64,000 nt of DNA from Spisula solida (GCA_947247005.1 OX365944.1:59006096-59070095); one strand, 5' to 3'. Shown: positions 1-23,222, counted from the stretch's first letter. A program made the numbers and translations. The notes: generated by a model from the sequence alone, not told the origin.

Positions 1-10324
<10,324 letters not shown>

Positions 10325-13300
10325 GCGTATATTATCGTCCTAGATTCTTCTGTTTCCTTCTGTCAGTATCGGATATATCTTGAGTTGAGGCCTACGGTCA
10401 GGAACGTGGAAATAATGTGCTGGACACTATGGATTGTACACATATATATCTACTCGTATATAGTGTAGAATTATTTCTGGGAACACAGGATGTTGTATGT
10501 GCCATCATTACTCGATACTTGATCAACTATGACTACTGACTCGTAGAAAAACTACTAACTTATTTATGACCACAAAAAACATTGTAGTGTCTTTCTTTGG
10601 GCATTTATATCCAATGAGATGTTGCTATAAAAGTGTAGAAGATCACTGTAGGGTTGTGCGACAGGAACTGTGTGGTTCAGGTGTTGTGGGAGTGAATCCA
10701 GTTAACTGTGTGACAGCAGATCTCATGTTGTATGTGTTAACATGTTTTGTGATTATTACTGTCCTCTCTATCAACTAATATTTACTGACAATGAAATGAG
10801 ACTGTTAATCCTACTAGACACAAACATTCCTACCTTTAACAATTGGCAACTAGATATGAATTAAGAATATTTTATGAATTAATCTGCTGTTTGTTTTAAT
10901 ACTAATATATGAAGTTTGAGATGGAAGATGTTGTTAGTATAGTATTGATACTAACCAAGTATGAATTTATGACATGGTTCTCCCACTGAATAGAATCAGA
11001 TCTGCGAATCAAATTGTGCTTCATTGGTCCTTTAGTATACCTTGTGCAAATTTGTAATACTTGCTGCTGATGTAAACAGAAAGCTGGCATGTTGTTTGTT
11101 TGTGCTAGACTGAGACATTGGTAGTGCATGGTCATCTGGTACAAACCTTGCCAGATTGGCCAATGACTTCTGACTAGGAGGGAAAGAAAGCTGAGGTTAA
11201 AACTAAACAAGAAGTCAAATTTCTATAACTGATGCTCACAGAGGATCAAGTTAATATATCTGGACAGTAACATTGTTGTCTATAACACAACTATAGCATA
11301 ATAATCAGGTAAAATGTTAACATAAATATTCAATGCCTTAATATAAAAATCAACTTTAGTATCTGGTTTCTTGTACTATTGTGTTAGTCTACTTTGTATC
11401 TTTCTTACCTCAAATGTCCTAAAACAGTCCAGAGCATTTAATGGATTTATTTGATAGCAATATTGATTTCAATGTGTGCAATTAATTCTGTGGTGTTTGT
11501 AAGAATGCTGTAATATTCTCTGGAATTTTTCATGATGTTGATTCTTCAAAATATACGGTTTGCGCTTAAGTGCCCATTGTATGGTTCTATAATGACCAAC
11601 AATTAGAATTTATTTTTCTATAATCTGTGGTGTGGCTTTGATTCAAAGTTCAGGAGTCTGTTTTCATTATTTTTTTTAAAAAACTAGCCACTTTTATTCA
11701 ATCATGAAATGGACTTCTTTTGCCCCTTTCCTATGTTGACATATTACTCAAAATAAAGTCTTTAAATTATATTTGTACCGGCTCCTTATGAGCCAATAAA
11801 CACACATGTAGTTCTTGATTGCACTTATTTGAAAATGATTTTTGTACATGCAGAAATATTTTCCAAGCGGTTGTGGATATTAAATGTAATATTTATTTTC
11901 AGTTGACCAATATTAAGTTTTTACACATGTCAGATATAAGGACTGTTTTGAATTGTAAAAAGAAACTTTGTATGTCACTACAGTCCTGTCATATTTTATA
12001 TGTGTTTGCTGTCTCATATCAAGAGAAATAAAATATGTGCTCACTGAATGTATGTATAAATCCATACAGCTTTAGCTGAATATTAATTTACTGATTATTG
12101 AACACCTTTTTGTTCTGGTACTAGAGTACTGTTTTATCAAAGCACTTACGAAAATCTTGAACTCCCGCTCAAATTTGAATTTCCTTAAAATGCTTTCTTT
12201 TACAACTAAAAACTGGGGGATATTTATGGTTTGTTTGTTCTGTAACTGAACCCTTGTTTGTATTGCAGATCCCTTTACAATTTGTAGTTGATGAGTATTT
12301 GCTAAGAATTTAAATTTAGACGAAAGTTTAAGATTTCTGTGTTTTGATAAAACAGGACCAAGATCCCCAACATGGGATGATTTTACTCTTTATTTTATGC
12401 TGTAAATTAATCAAAGCTAAGCTTTGAGGCGAGTATAAGGTGCAACATATTAAAGTGAATTTTTATCAGTCCCTTAAGTGCATGGATGATATTGTGTATA
12501 TATATTTGATGATTCATATACTTATGTTTGGAATGCTCCACAATTATTGTACGATAGCTTTGTTGTAACTAAATGTTTTATTTCGTGTTAAATGTTTTCT
12601 TGTGTGTTAATCATAGAATTTAAAACTTAAAGCAAGATATTCTTGGAAATGGAAATTAGATTTTTCTACAATACAAGTGTCCTGTTAGTCCTAACTGATC
12701 AGTTTATTATTATGTTTTAGACAAATTCTTTGAAGGCTGCTGTTAAAAAATCTTGTTTTGAGAACTTTGAATTAATTTCCGAATTTCTTTTTCATGATTA
12801 TTAATTGACTTTGATTGGATTTGTTTCAAGTGTATATTTGTGTCTCCCCCATAACTTAGTACCTCTCTCACACTTCTCTGCTCTGTATCTCTTGAACTGC
12901 TGGAAGGATTTTAAAATAACTTCACAAATGTTCACTGTGATGAGACAACATAAATGGTCAAGATGTGCAGCACATGACCAAGATTGGTTAAGGTTGCAGT
13001 TTAAGGTCAAACATTTTCTATTTCGGGTCCACTCTATCTCTTGAACAGCTGAGGTGATTTGGAAATAAATTTACACAGATGTTGCACTATTATTAGTGAC
13101 CTACTTTCACATTAATCAAGCTACAGCCTTCAAATTTGAATCACAGGCATAGTTTCTGTACCAAAATTAATTCTGAACCAATATTGAATTTACAGGCTGG
13201 AAAATTTCTTCTTGCTCAGTTTTGAATTCAAATTGAACGTTCATCTTTTTCATGTTTCCTTCAAGTTGGAACCAGATGTCTAGTTTAGTGTACTGAAATG

Positions 13301-13800
13301 AACCTTGACCCTGTTCTCTAAACCAGCTGTGTAAATAACTTACTTTCAACTATTTAGACAACAATTTTTTAGCAATGCACACAGACTAAAGTAATCATTT
13401 TAGTCCAAATATTTGTGGGGGAGACATGTTTTCATTTGGAGTGAAAACAACTATCTAGTTTTGTTTGATAAAACTAATCAATGAATTTTGGAAGCCAATT
13501 TGCTCACAATACTTAATGAAAATAAAACTAAATTTGTGCCACATTCCACATTTATTATTGTACATTGTTCTGATTTGTGTCATCTATGTCTATGTACATA
13601 CTGATTGAATGGCTAACATTTGCCACTACAGGTGTGTAGAGTCTGAGAACTTGACAATATGTGAATAAATGTTCACTGCTTTTTACACTGGACAATATGA
13701 GTGACAAGAATAAGTGTGTTGTCTGATAGTGCTCTTGTTCAAATTGATTGTATTGTGCCTGAAATGGCATCGATTTTATAAAATAAATTATGACTGATCC
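10325..13800 (+). other. USP7 3' UTR and downstream flank
   Basis: No coding sequence was seen. Canonical AATAAA signals lie at 11752-11757, 12027-12032 and 13782-13787, so the transcript probably ends at one or more of these. The stretch includes a MITE at 12129-12355. It also holds a degenerate direct duplication at about 12880-12950 and 13025-13090, both built around the phrase TATCTCTTGAAC. Short open frames here look like chance. Confidence 0.6.
12129..12355. mobile_element. TA-flanked MITE, copy 2 (USP7 3' UTR)
   Basis: Same family and orientation as the copy at 4798-5029. It starts with CTGTTTTATCAAAGCACT after TA and ends with TTTTGATAAAACAG; the right TA has decayed to GA. Interior similarity is patchy, which indicates an old insertion. 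Confidence 0.8.
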
Positions 13801-15040
13801 AATTATTTGTTTGTTTTAATTTCCTGCAGTAGTATTTTAGATCTTAAGCTTGCCCGATAGTTTTGCTTCAAGGGTGTTGATGTTGCTGTACAACTGAGTT
13901 TCAGTCTAGATGCCATTGGTTGATAAATTTTTCATACACACAATACTTAAGAAACAACCTGTATCTCTCTGTATAGTCCATCGCCAATAATATTAGCCAT
14001 GTTTACAAAAACAATTCAATTAAATGGATTTCAAATGTTAATTTTTGTACATCTTGTGAATAATCACTTTTATAAACCTTACGTTTTTGCAGTGTCCAAT
14101 GGACCGTCCAGTGTTTTACATTATCATAATCAATCCTTGTTTATATACAAGACTAGAATTATCATCTGCAAACTAGATTGCATTTACATAAATTAACAAG
14201 AGCTGTTTGTATAACACATATGCCCCCATGGCAGCCTAATAGTCAGAAATAGTAAAGGTCAATGGTCTTGACACCATGGTTAATTATCACCAAACCATAA
14301 TCGACAAGCAGTACTCTCACATGAAGGGCACCATATAACTGTCATAAAATTCCAGAACTAGGTTTATACAAATAAGCAAATGTGTACAGATGGCCCTTGT
14401 TCATAACAATTCAGCCAGATGTGAATGGACAAAGGCTTTAAGCAATCACAAAAGTTTGTGACGATCTAAAGATTGCCTATTTTACATTACGCATGCAAGA
14501 TTACCATATCTGTACCATTTCCTAAAGCCTTATTTCAGTAACAAGATAGCCATTGGCTCTAAAGCCTTCCAGGAGGACATGCGTTACAGACACAAGCAGT
14601 AATTTTCATGGTATGTGGTCTAACATGTGCCAATAGATACTTTGATCCTGCCTGGCAACCCAGGCAGCATTTGACCCCAGGCAGTATTTGACCCCAGTTA
14701 TGATTTTACTGAGACAAACTTAACCAAGTTTCAGAAAGACTAAATTAATTTAACACTGAACTTTTTATGATGAATTGATGCAGCTCAATATAGGGTGGTC
14801 ACAATAACCCAACTCAACATATTTTGCACAGGTATGCTACACATAAATGAAAATGGTGTTGAACTGGTACTTGTTATTCTTCGTGTTTTTCGTTACAGTA
14901 CAGTAAGAATATTTTGACTTGTTAAAATAAACCTGATTGAACAACATATGAACAGCAGATTCCAGTGTACCAGATTATAATGTTGACACACTATATCACA
15001 GTGGGTTGGTAAGAGAAATAAATCACAACAAAGCCACAGT
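13801..15040. other. Convergent spacer between USP7 and MRE11, with a bivalve-type interspersed repeat
   Basis: No gene was seen. From about 14196 the phrase ACAAGAGCTGT, followed by ACACATATGCCCCC, opens an interspersed repeat that may run to about 14760. Related openings (AACTAGAGCTGTCGCC) occur at the start of the reverse copy at 26325. Its exact end cannot be set from this window alone. Confidence 0.5.
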
Positions 15041-16246
15041 ATCATTAAAAGTAATTTATTGAGATAGGCAACACTATTTCCCAATAAAACTACAGATTAT
15101 CTTAACAGCATATTAAGTATAACACATTCAACATAAAACAAGAGATTATCTTAACAAAATCAGTATAACATTCATTCAACACAAAAATACTTCAGCTATA
15201 GTAATACAATAATTTACAATTATAGCAGTAACAAATTAGAATGGTCCTCTCGCCTTATATGTGCATAATTTTAAGAGTTGATTTTGTAGATGTTGGCTGG
15301 TCAACAAGTACGGTAGTAAGGCACGAATTTCTCTTGCAGAAGTTGATATATTATGCACAAGAAGTAAGATTGAACATGAAAACTTTTGACCACAAATCCG
15401 ATATAAGTCATCCCCAAAAACTTCTGACAATATGCACAAGGCTTGGTATCAACATTCATGCGAAGTTCCATTGAAATGTGACCAGAGAACAAGCACAGGC
15501 AAACTGTGTGACAGACATCCAGACAGCACAAAATCTATTTCACATCCCACTCCCCTCCCCTCCCGTATATCTGGGACACATAATTATTATATACTACATA
15601 AAGACGCATGCAATCAGACATTTGGGGGTATTATCAGGTATGTTCATATTGATACATAAAACATCAGTTAACCCTTTACAGAATCTGATGTGGGTCACCA
15701 ATCATTTTGTGATATCAATTATACACAAGATGGTGTACACAATCTCACAAGTCTGATATCCGAATACAGTATGTAAATTATGTTCTAACAACCAGTACGA
15801 AGATTGTGTTGGTTAACCTATATGAGGGATGATCAATATATAACCAGAAAATGCTTAATGTTAATGCACATTATTTTCAAAACTTATTTCATTTGGTGGT
15901 TAATAGAAGCATTTGAAGAAATGTATTTTGCTACTTCTGCCTAAAGTTAGAGATAAATCCATAACAACAGAACAAAGTTATAAGCATGTTCTCATTATAT
16001 ATTGATCATCCCTCATATTCCCATGGCAGCAAAAGTCATTTGACTTACTGACCTCAAAATCTATAGGAGACATCTACTTCCCTACCATTGAACAGAAATG
16101 GTTTGGTTTACAAACAACATGCATAGACAAGTGCAAAACAATTAACCCTCTCATCAAAGATGGGGGGATAACAAGTTAAAATACAACCGTACAACAGCAC
16201 TGCGATGGTTCAAACCAAATAGTTTATCTGTTTGGAATTCACACAC
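15041..16246 (-). other. MRE11 3' UTR (predicted)
   Basis: This lies downstream of the MRE11 stop on the - strand. A polyadenylation signal on that strand (AATAAA, plus-strand 15055-15060) would end the transcript near 15040. The stretch contains a TA-flanked MITE at 15823-16015. Nothing coding was recognised. Confidence 0.5.
15823..16015. mobile_element. TA-flanked mariner-type MITE in MRE11 3' UTR
   Basis: The ends TGAGGGATGATCAATATATA and its reverse complement (ending TATTGATCATCCCTCA at 16015) bound 193 bp, with TA on both sides (15821-15822 and 16016-16017). The TGAGGG start is typical of mariner-derived MITEs. No open frame of note. Confidence 0.85.
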
Positions 16247-16445
16247 TTATCTCTTACGCTTTCTCATTGGTGTTAAATCATCATCGGATTCTGAATCGTC
16301 GTACATGATTCCACCACGTTTAGTAGCTTTAGGACGTGACGAACTGGCCGGCGGTGGTTTACGGGATGATCTTGAAGAAGGCATCACATCGTCATCACTG
16401 GAATCAATCTGTATTTACATCTGTAAATCATCATCGGAATCAGAG
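16247..16445 (-). CDS. MRE11: MRE11 last exon with alternative acceptors and an in-frame stop
   Basis: The acceptor with a good pyrimidine tract opens an exon at 16445. Joined to the GTACGTG donor after 16848 it reads [10 protein letters not shown] and stops at TAA (16417-16415), giving about 633 residues. In the same frame beyond the stop the reading resumes with IDSSDDDV, then a basic Ser/Pro stretch, then [22 protein letters not shown] and TAA at 16249-16247. That tail closely resembles the acidic-then-basic C-terminus of vertebrate MRE11. It can be reached without the stop only through a poorer acceptor opening at 16408 combined with a weaker donor after 16844. Whether the long form is made is unknown. 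Confidence 0.7.
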
Positions 16446-19400
16446 CTGTAAAACAAACCAACATTACAATCTAACACTTGTATGCATCAATCAATAAATG
16501 CAAGAATAAAATATAGCATAAACAAAAGACAAGGGAGAATGCTCTCTTTATGTCTTGGAGGAAGAAAAGTTACTGTAGGTAACCTTTAATAAACCTTTAA
16601 AGATCCAATTTATTTCTCAAGTGAGACAGCCATGTATATAACACACACAAATTTTATACTAAAATATTGAGTAGAAAATATCTTAAATTCTTACATGACC
16701 TTTGAAATGTAATATTATTGTAGATATGTTATTGGGTATGTGCCAGAGGCCTACCAATAAAATGTTGATATTGATCATGGATACAATTAATAGCCTACTT
16801 AGTACTAATAAATAGCAAAGAAAACAATATGAACTAATAACACGTACATGGCATAACTCTTCCTTGCAGGAGCTTTTTTTCCTTTACTTGTAGTTGAGAA
16901 TGAATCAGCTATTGATCTCTGGCTGTCTTCTATAACCGGTGCTTTACTTCGTCCTCCCCTACCTCCTCGTGAACCACGCCCACTTGTACTCTCACCTCGA
17001 CCTCTACCACCCCTAGAGCCACGCCCACCTCTAGATCCTCTGCCCCTACCTCTACCACGAGTTGAAGTTGATGCAGCACTATCATCAGAATCATGTCCGT
17101 TTATATCATTGTCACTATCTATAGTTACTTCATCTTTGGGATGTTTCACGTGCGCACGTTTTATCACTTCCTGTATCTCCTCATCATCTTCCTCTTTCTG
17201 TTTCTGACGTTGTTCCTTAAATCTTTGTACTTCTTCATCTATCAGATCCTCTGCAGTGCTTCGTTTCTTCAAATATCCCTGAAACATATCATACAGTGAA
17301 ACACACAGTCAAATATCCCTGAAACATATCATACAGTGAAACACACAGTCAAATATCCCTGAAACATATCATACAGTGAAACACACAGTCAAATATCCCT
17401 GAAACATATCATACAGTGAAACACACAGTCAAATATCCCTGAAACATATCATACAGTGAAGCACACAGTCAAATATCCCTGAAACATATCATACAGTGAA
17501 ACACACAGTCAAATATCCCTGAAACATATCATACAGTGAAGCACACAGTCAAATATCCCTGAAACATATCATACAGTGAAACACACAGTCAAATATCCCT
17601 GAAACATATCATACAGTGAAACACACAAGTTCAGTCAACATGTTACTCAAACAATCCATAAACTATTCCTCGCGCGATTGTTTGTTATGCAAATTATTAC
17701 AACATTCAGAGTAATAGGATCTGAGTTATAAGATGTACCCCAAATATTACCAAACCAGCTTCATTGGCAATTAAGGTTGTTTTTTTGATCTTCCAAAGTA
17801 AAGAGCTTCATATCATACATGATACTGTCAACACACTGGATTTTATCGTTTTTAAATGATTTGTAAATATGGGTACTTTTACTACCGAATTTGGTCCTGC
17901 CTGCTGTGGCTATGTAAATAGTCTATATTGTAAGTATACTCCTTTTGGAGTGATGCAAATACTGACAATAAGGGTAACTAGTTTTCAGGTTATCAGACAT
18001 TTTCCCTGTTTTCCAAGTCTATTGCCACCCTGTACCTTATAGGATAACTGTTGAATACCTGAGTTTTCTCAAGCTGGTATGTAACAAGTTCTATTATGGC
18101 ATCTTTTTCCTCTTTATCAACAAACTCCTTGACAGCACTTCCTACACCTTTCTCTGTTAATACTTGTAACTTCATTTTCTGAAATCAATAATATCTTCAG
18201 GTAAACAAGTTTGGTAAGACCTAAAACATACTGGTACCATGCCAAAGGTAACAGGAAAGTCAACTCCTCTCATTTTTGTTCCACATTATTTAGGAATTTT
18301 TCGTTTCCTAATCACATTGTAGAGAGGTAGGCAGTGGTAAATTTTAGAATATCCTAAAGTAAACATCTCACCCTTTTTTAACTAGGGCATTGCCTTTTAT
18401 ATCTAATTTAAATATTACAGTGATAAGGAAATTATAAGTTTGAAATTTTATCCAGAGCCTTTAGAAATATTTGGCCTGTCAGCACCAAGTGATGTTACCG
18501 AAGGAAGGAAACCATGTTTGTTCATACAATCACCAAGCACCAAGTGATGTTACCGAAGGAAGGAAACCATGTTTGTTCATACAATCACCAAGTGATGTTA
18601 CCGAAGGAAGGAAACCATGTTTGTTCATACTTTGGCAATAACAACAATTTTGAAACAAATGTACATGTGTACCTACAAATTCAGAATGTTAGGTGTCTTA
18701 TTGTGATTTGTGATAAAGATTTTCAGAATGTTTTGCCTGCATATATATTGAGCACCCTTCATGTATATTTAGAAGAGATCAACATTTCTTACATCATTGG
18801 CTTGATTGAAGTATTCTTTCACCATATCTTCCACTCTAGCAGTATCAACTTCTGGTACCTTTATATTATCTAAATCACCCATTTCTAAAATATGACATAA
18901 TAAAATGTTTTAACAGAAAAACATGCAAAATGAACAACACAATTACCCCTATATAGATAGTAGAGCTGTCATTGATAGCAGCGATATCAATGATATTGAC
19001 AATATCTTTTAGCCCATCGATTATCGATTCATGTTTTCTAACTCCCCTCGTTACTTAGCACATATTTTTACTATATTCTATTATATAAGAAAGCAGAGAG
19101 GATACAGCTTGTATATTGTCATAAGTGTCCCTTAATACAGGTTACCAGTGAGCCAATAATGAAAGCATTAAAATACAAGCATGACAAACCTTCTTTATTG
19201 TCTAGTTTCTTTGATGCCATGGCTTTCTTCTTCATAAAGTATATCAAATCCTTTGGGTTAGCTACTCTATCCACAAACTTCTGTCCAAACCTGAGAACAT
19301 GTACATAATGGTTACCTATTAAAACAGTATGATCAGCAAACAAATGTTTGCACTAAAACATTTGCATTCTTACTCCCTACTTAGCTAGCATAAAAAGCAA

Positions 19401-21367
19401 GACCATAATATCCACAGGAAATATATAGAGGACATTTGTTTTTTTTCTGGTGCAAGATTGCAAGTTGCAGCCGATGTAATATTTTCATGTGTGGCAAAGA
19501 TGATTTTTCAATAAAGGCATTCAAATAAGTTCTGTTTATGTACTACACTGGCAATAATAAATATATTAGGCAATTGCAGAACAAATGCATCACCTCTTGT
19601 GAAAATTGGTTATAGACACTGTAAAATCACATATTTTCGTGGGTATTAAATTTCGTGGATTTTGATGAAAATGTATTTTCAAGGGATTGTAAGTTTGTGA
19701 ATTACAAAACATGGAAGGAAAACCTATGCTCATAAGGATTAGATTTCGTGATCGAGTTCAACAATAAAATCAACGAAAATTCAACTCCCTCGAAAAATAA
19801 TTATTTTACAGTATTGTTTAAGTGAGAGGTAAAACTTACTGACTTACCTATGCTGACTAAATGATTCAAACCCACCACTGTAATCAACTCGTAATCTAAT
19901 TAATGGTAACTTTGGTTGTTTTCTGTTTCCTGAATGTTCACGTTCTAAAAACAGTTAAAATGGATTTATACATAACATTTAATCACTCTCATTATGAACA
20001 GTAACAAAGATTTTATTCGGTAAAATGGCCACTGGCCTAAATCAACATAATTTTATATATGTATCAATAAACATAATTGTGAAACTAAAAATGGATGACC
20101 CTATATCAGATTTGGCCTAGATTTTAATAACACAAATATTGTGACCAAGTTTCATTAAGGTCAAAATAGTAACCTCTAATGTGTTTACCACCGATTGTGA
20201 ATGGCAGACAGACGTGCAGACATTCAATGCACCTAAAAGCTCTGAGCTAAAAGTTTTGTTAAAAATACAAAATTTTAACCTCCTGCAGAGTGCGGACTTA
20301 TAAGTATCAATACTAAATAAATACACATTAGCTGTACCTGCTTTTTCTAACATCATTTCAACTTTCTCCTGACAGTAAGCCTCCATTTTCTTTCCAATGT
20401 CATGGTCGAGTGGATCTAAACTTGTCTCTTGAAGAACCACATCCTCCATGTAAAACTGACGCACTGTCTCTAACTTAATTGGTTTGATTTTGAAGTCTTT
20501 ACCTCTAATTTGTAACAAGCCACAGAATTTTGGAGCAGTTTCACCTTCGCTTAATGAAGTTGCTATACTACTTCCTGGTTGTGTGACATAAAACTGTTGA
20601 AGATCATTCCATTCTGGTTCAATGCGACATTCATGTTCATGTCCCCATAGCACAAGATCTATAAATTCATCCAGGAACTGTTCAGGTATGTGATTGGTCG
20701 GACCATGCTTGGATCTGTTCTGATGAATAACAAACAAATTGAACCATGAATCTTTATCCTCTTTAGGCCTCATCATAGATACATTTTTGTGTAAAAACAT
20801 ACGGTGAAGTCTTTCATCGCGTATAGCCCCCATGCCATACAGAGCTAATTTCGTTGAACCTTTCTGAAACAGGAGGGGGCTTATCTGTATTTTATCCAAG
20901 GATGTTGTTTTACCAAAGTAGTTAACAAAGCCAGCACTATGTAGCATGTCCAGTGAGCAAAGGTTTCCCTGTCCTGTTGGATCATCATGGTTACCGTGAA
21001 TAGAAAACACAGGAATCGCTATATTTAAATTTGGATCCTCATAGTTCAAGGCTGGAAACTGACAGTGCTCAAAGTTCTTTGACTGATCACTGAGAAATTC
21101 AAATTCAACAGGTCTGTCACCAAGGCAGTAATTTCTAAGTAATGCTAACGAGCCATGCATTATCCTGCGAGATGGTTTGTTTTCATGGTAAAGATCACCA
21201 CCCAGCAACACAAAATCCACATCGTGCTTCCTAGCATTCTCGAGAATTTCTTCAAATGCAATCAATGAATCATTGCCTCTCACGGGATCTTTTTCACCGT
21301 AACCAAGATGATTATCTGTCGCAATCAGAATCTTTAAAATACTGTCATCTTCACCCTCGCCTGCCAT
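16247..21367 (-). CDS. MRE11: MRE11 double-strand-break repair nuclease
   Basis: Nuclease subunit of the MRE11-RAD50-NBS1 complex, which senses and resects DNA breaks in the nucleus. Exons on the - strand: 21368-20338 (ATG 21367-21365), 19944-19848, 19290-19190, 18884-18793, 18178-18059, 17278-16848, and a last exon with two possible acceptors (see separate entry). The first coding exon holds the whole metallophosphoesterase core: the [30 protein letters not shown] and [10 protein letters not shown] metal-ligand motifs are intact. Then come [12 protein letters not shown] and [12 protein letters not shown] (capping region), [20 protein letters not shown], and a Gly-Arg-rich stretch in the 17278-16848 exon matching the methylated GAR motif of animal MRE11. 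Joined length is 633 or about 678 residues, against roughly 700 in vertebrates. The start matches the conserved N-terminus and follows a good acceptor. Confidence 0.97.
17271..17627. repeat. 40-bp minisatellite containing the MRE11 exon acceptor, 9 copies
   Basis: The phrase AAATATCCCTGAAACATATC recurs exactly every 40 bp, at 17271, 17311, 17351, 17391, 17431, 17471, 17511, 17551 and 17591. Copies are nearly identical; the visible change is A or G in the phrase GAARCACACAG. The first copy overlaps the 5' end of the MRE11 exon 17278-16848, so each unit carries the intron end TTTCAG followed by the first codons of that exon. Confidence 0.97.
18483..18640. repeat. 51-55 bp tandem repeat, 3 copies, MRE11 intron
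   Basis: Three near-identical units, each starting ACCAAGTGATGTTACCGAAG and running through ACCATGTTTGTTCATAC. The spacing alternates because the ACCAAGC/ACCAAG link differs. An open frame crosses it on the + strand but has no homology or splice support. Confidence 0.9.
19619..19811. mobile_element. MITE with CTGTAAAAT ends, MRE11 intron
   Basis: The left end CTGTAAAATCACATATTTTC and the right end (reverse complement CTGTAAAATAATTATTTTTC) are imperfect inverted copies bounding 193 bp. It contains the phrases TTTCGTGG and ATTTCGTG typical of such elements. No coding capacity. Confidence 0.65.
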
Positions 21368-22477
21368 GCTGTAAACATACAAAAATAAGATATTATTTTG
21401 ACAATGTGTTATCTTTACAACTGACCCATCTACCACCAATCTACTTTTACCTTAGCTTTTCTCCTAGTCTTCATTTATCTCTCTCCCTCAACCTCCCTTA
21501 CTATCCTGACAGTCAGTACTACAGTAAAACCTCGGTAATACGAGCAGCGATTATTCGAGCAACCGGCCTAATTCGAGCAAATTTCACGAATTTGCTCTAT
21601 ATTGTACATTAATTTATCCCTCTAACTCGAGTAAAGTTATTACGAGCATCCGGTCTAATTCGAGCGCAGGTGTCGGTCCAATCAACAATTTTCAACGATA
21701 ATTAATTACCTTATCTCGAGGCAATCATCCGAGCGAAATTTCACACCTCCGAAAAATGTCATACTAAATTGTGTTACGGTCCGTATTTTTCACACATCAT
21801 GATAATCACATTTTATGACAATAGCGTAATCCCTAACAATTAAATTGATTTCCGTATTTTCGATTCGTTACATTAAACACGAAGTATAAGATATTTAATT
21901 AATGAGCGTGATTTAAACAACACATATGTTTCAGAACAAGTTCAATAGGCAACAAATGGGAACTTTAACACATACGAGAACTAGAATTATTAAATGCAAC
22001 ATCGTTGCTTCGAAAGTTCTGACTCGTACAGACTTTTAATTATCGTAAGATAAACCGACGTACATGTAGAATCTTAAATATTTAGGCTCCGTTCATTATA
22101 AAACTGCAAATCTAAAGCATTTCAAAACTGTTTCATATCCCGTATTTCATGAAAACCTGGGCATGTAAGCTTATGTACAGTGCAATTTCACGTGTCCGAT
22201 ACTGAATAAGTGAAGTAAATCAAGTCCGCGATTAAATCCAATTCTTATCGAACAACCCTGAAGAACAAAAAATTCGTCGACTTTGTAAAGTAGCAAATTA
22301 AATGTCAATTTAATCAACACTATGCGCAGATTGGCGAATTCATACCGCGGTATGGAACTCTGACGTAACACTACTCCAAACTGTACCACCGGCAATTTCT
22401 TTGATGTGCGGCGCGTTTGAAGTCAGTCGAAAGACCGCCGCGTTTGATGTCTCCAACTTGTCGCGCGCGTTTCAATC

Positions 22478-22826
22478 AAAGGGATTCGACCCGATAAAAA
22501 TATCTTTCACATCTATACTATGAATACATAAGACAGGGGTCTTTCTTTATGACTGGCCCTCATATACCCAACTCAACATAAGGTCCAATATTTTAAACAA
22601 GCCGAATACAATCATTTAATTTGTACTGCACACTTCAAGACAATATAATATTATACATAAAAAATACAACTTTTATCAATACACGTACACAATGTCGCCT
22701 GTGTCGAGCATAGAATGTTCACAAAGTGCGTAAAACCCGGTTTGACGACATAACCCTGCACAGACAGAAACTAGAAAACGGCCTTCGATAAAGAAGAGAA
22801 ATCATTATTTACACACGATCTCAGGA
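22478..22826. repeat. Long inverted repeat, left arm
   Basis: A 349-bp arm that matches 23223-23570 in reverse complement with about half a dozen differences by eye. The arms begin with AAAGGGATTCGACCCGATAA and end with GATCTCAGGA. The spacer (22827-23222, 396 bp) holds the predicted MRE11 5' exon and promoter. Confidence 0.95.
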
Positions 22827-22872
22827 AATTAGTATGACGATTTGGTAGAGGAACATATTTGGATTAACTCAC

Positions 22873-22985
22873 CGACACTCGTCCGTTTCTGTACAGCTTA
22901 GCTAGACGAAAGCAGCAATTCAACAACATTGACTGAAAACAATTCGCCGACTTTTGCCATTTTGACAGTGACAGCAAGGCTTTTG
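22873..22985 (-). promoter_or_regulatory. Predicted MRE11 5' UTR exon and promoter region
   Basis: The MRE11 start codon lies one base after a good acceptor (CAG then CATGG at 21368), so a non-coding first exon is expected upstream. A strong donor on the - strand, GTGAGTTAA, begins at 22872. A CCAAT box on the - strand near 23000 and a CACGTG box near 23068 lie just beyond. The exon start cannot be placed. A competing weak donor near 21452 would give a short intron instead. Confidence 0.45.
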
Positions 22986-23222
22986 TTACGAGTAATTTGA
23001 TTGGCTGAAGAGTTGCATGGTATTACCCGAACACCAATCGTTTTCTATATTGTCACATGATTCGTCACGTGATACTACAATGGTCGAAATGAATGTAAAT
23101 ATTAGAAATTGAATATCAGTTCTCCCTGAACTCGGATTATCGTCTATTGAAGCGGAACAGAAACATATAGGTGGCGGTAAGTTGCAAAAAATATGTCCCA
23201 CTATCAAATCGTCGTACTAATA

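Noticed and set aside
16805..17299. + strand frame opposite the Gly-Arg-rich MRE11 exon
   Set aside because: It is a shadow of the true - strand exon, which has splice sites and homology.
17271..17627. Regular 40-bp array considered as a CRISPR-like structure
   Set aside because: There are no unique spacers between repeats; the units are simple tandem copies in an animal intron.
20117..20337. Continuation of the MRE11 frame past residue 343
   Set aside because: A donor (G then GTACAG) at 20337 and the downstream conserved exon show that the extra codons are intron.
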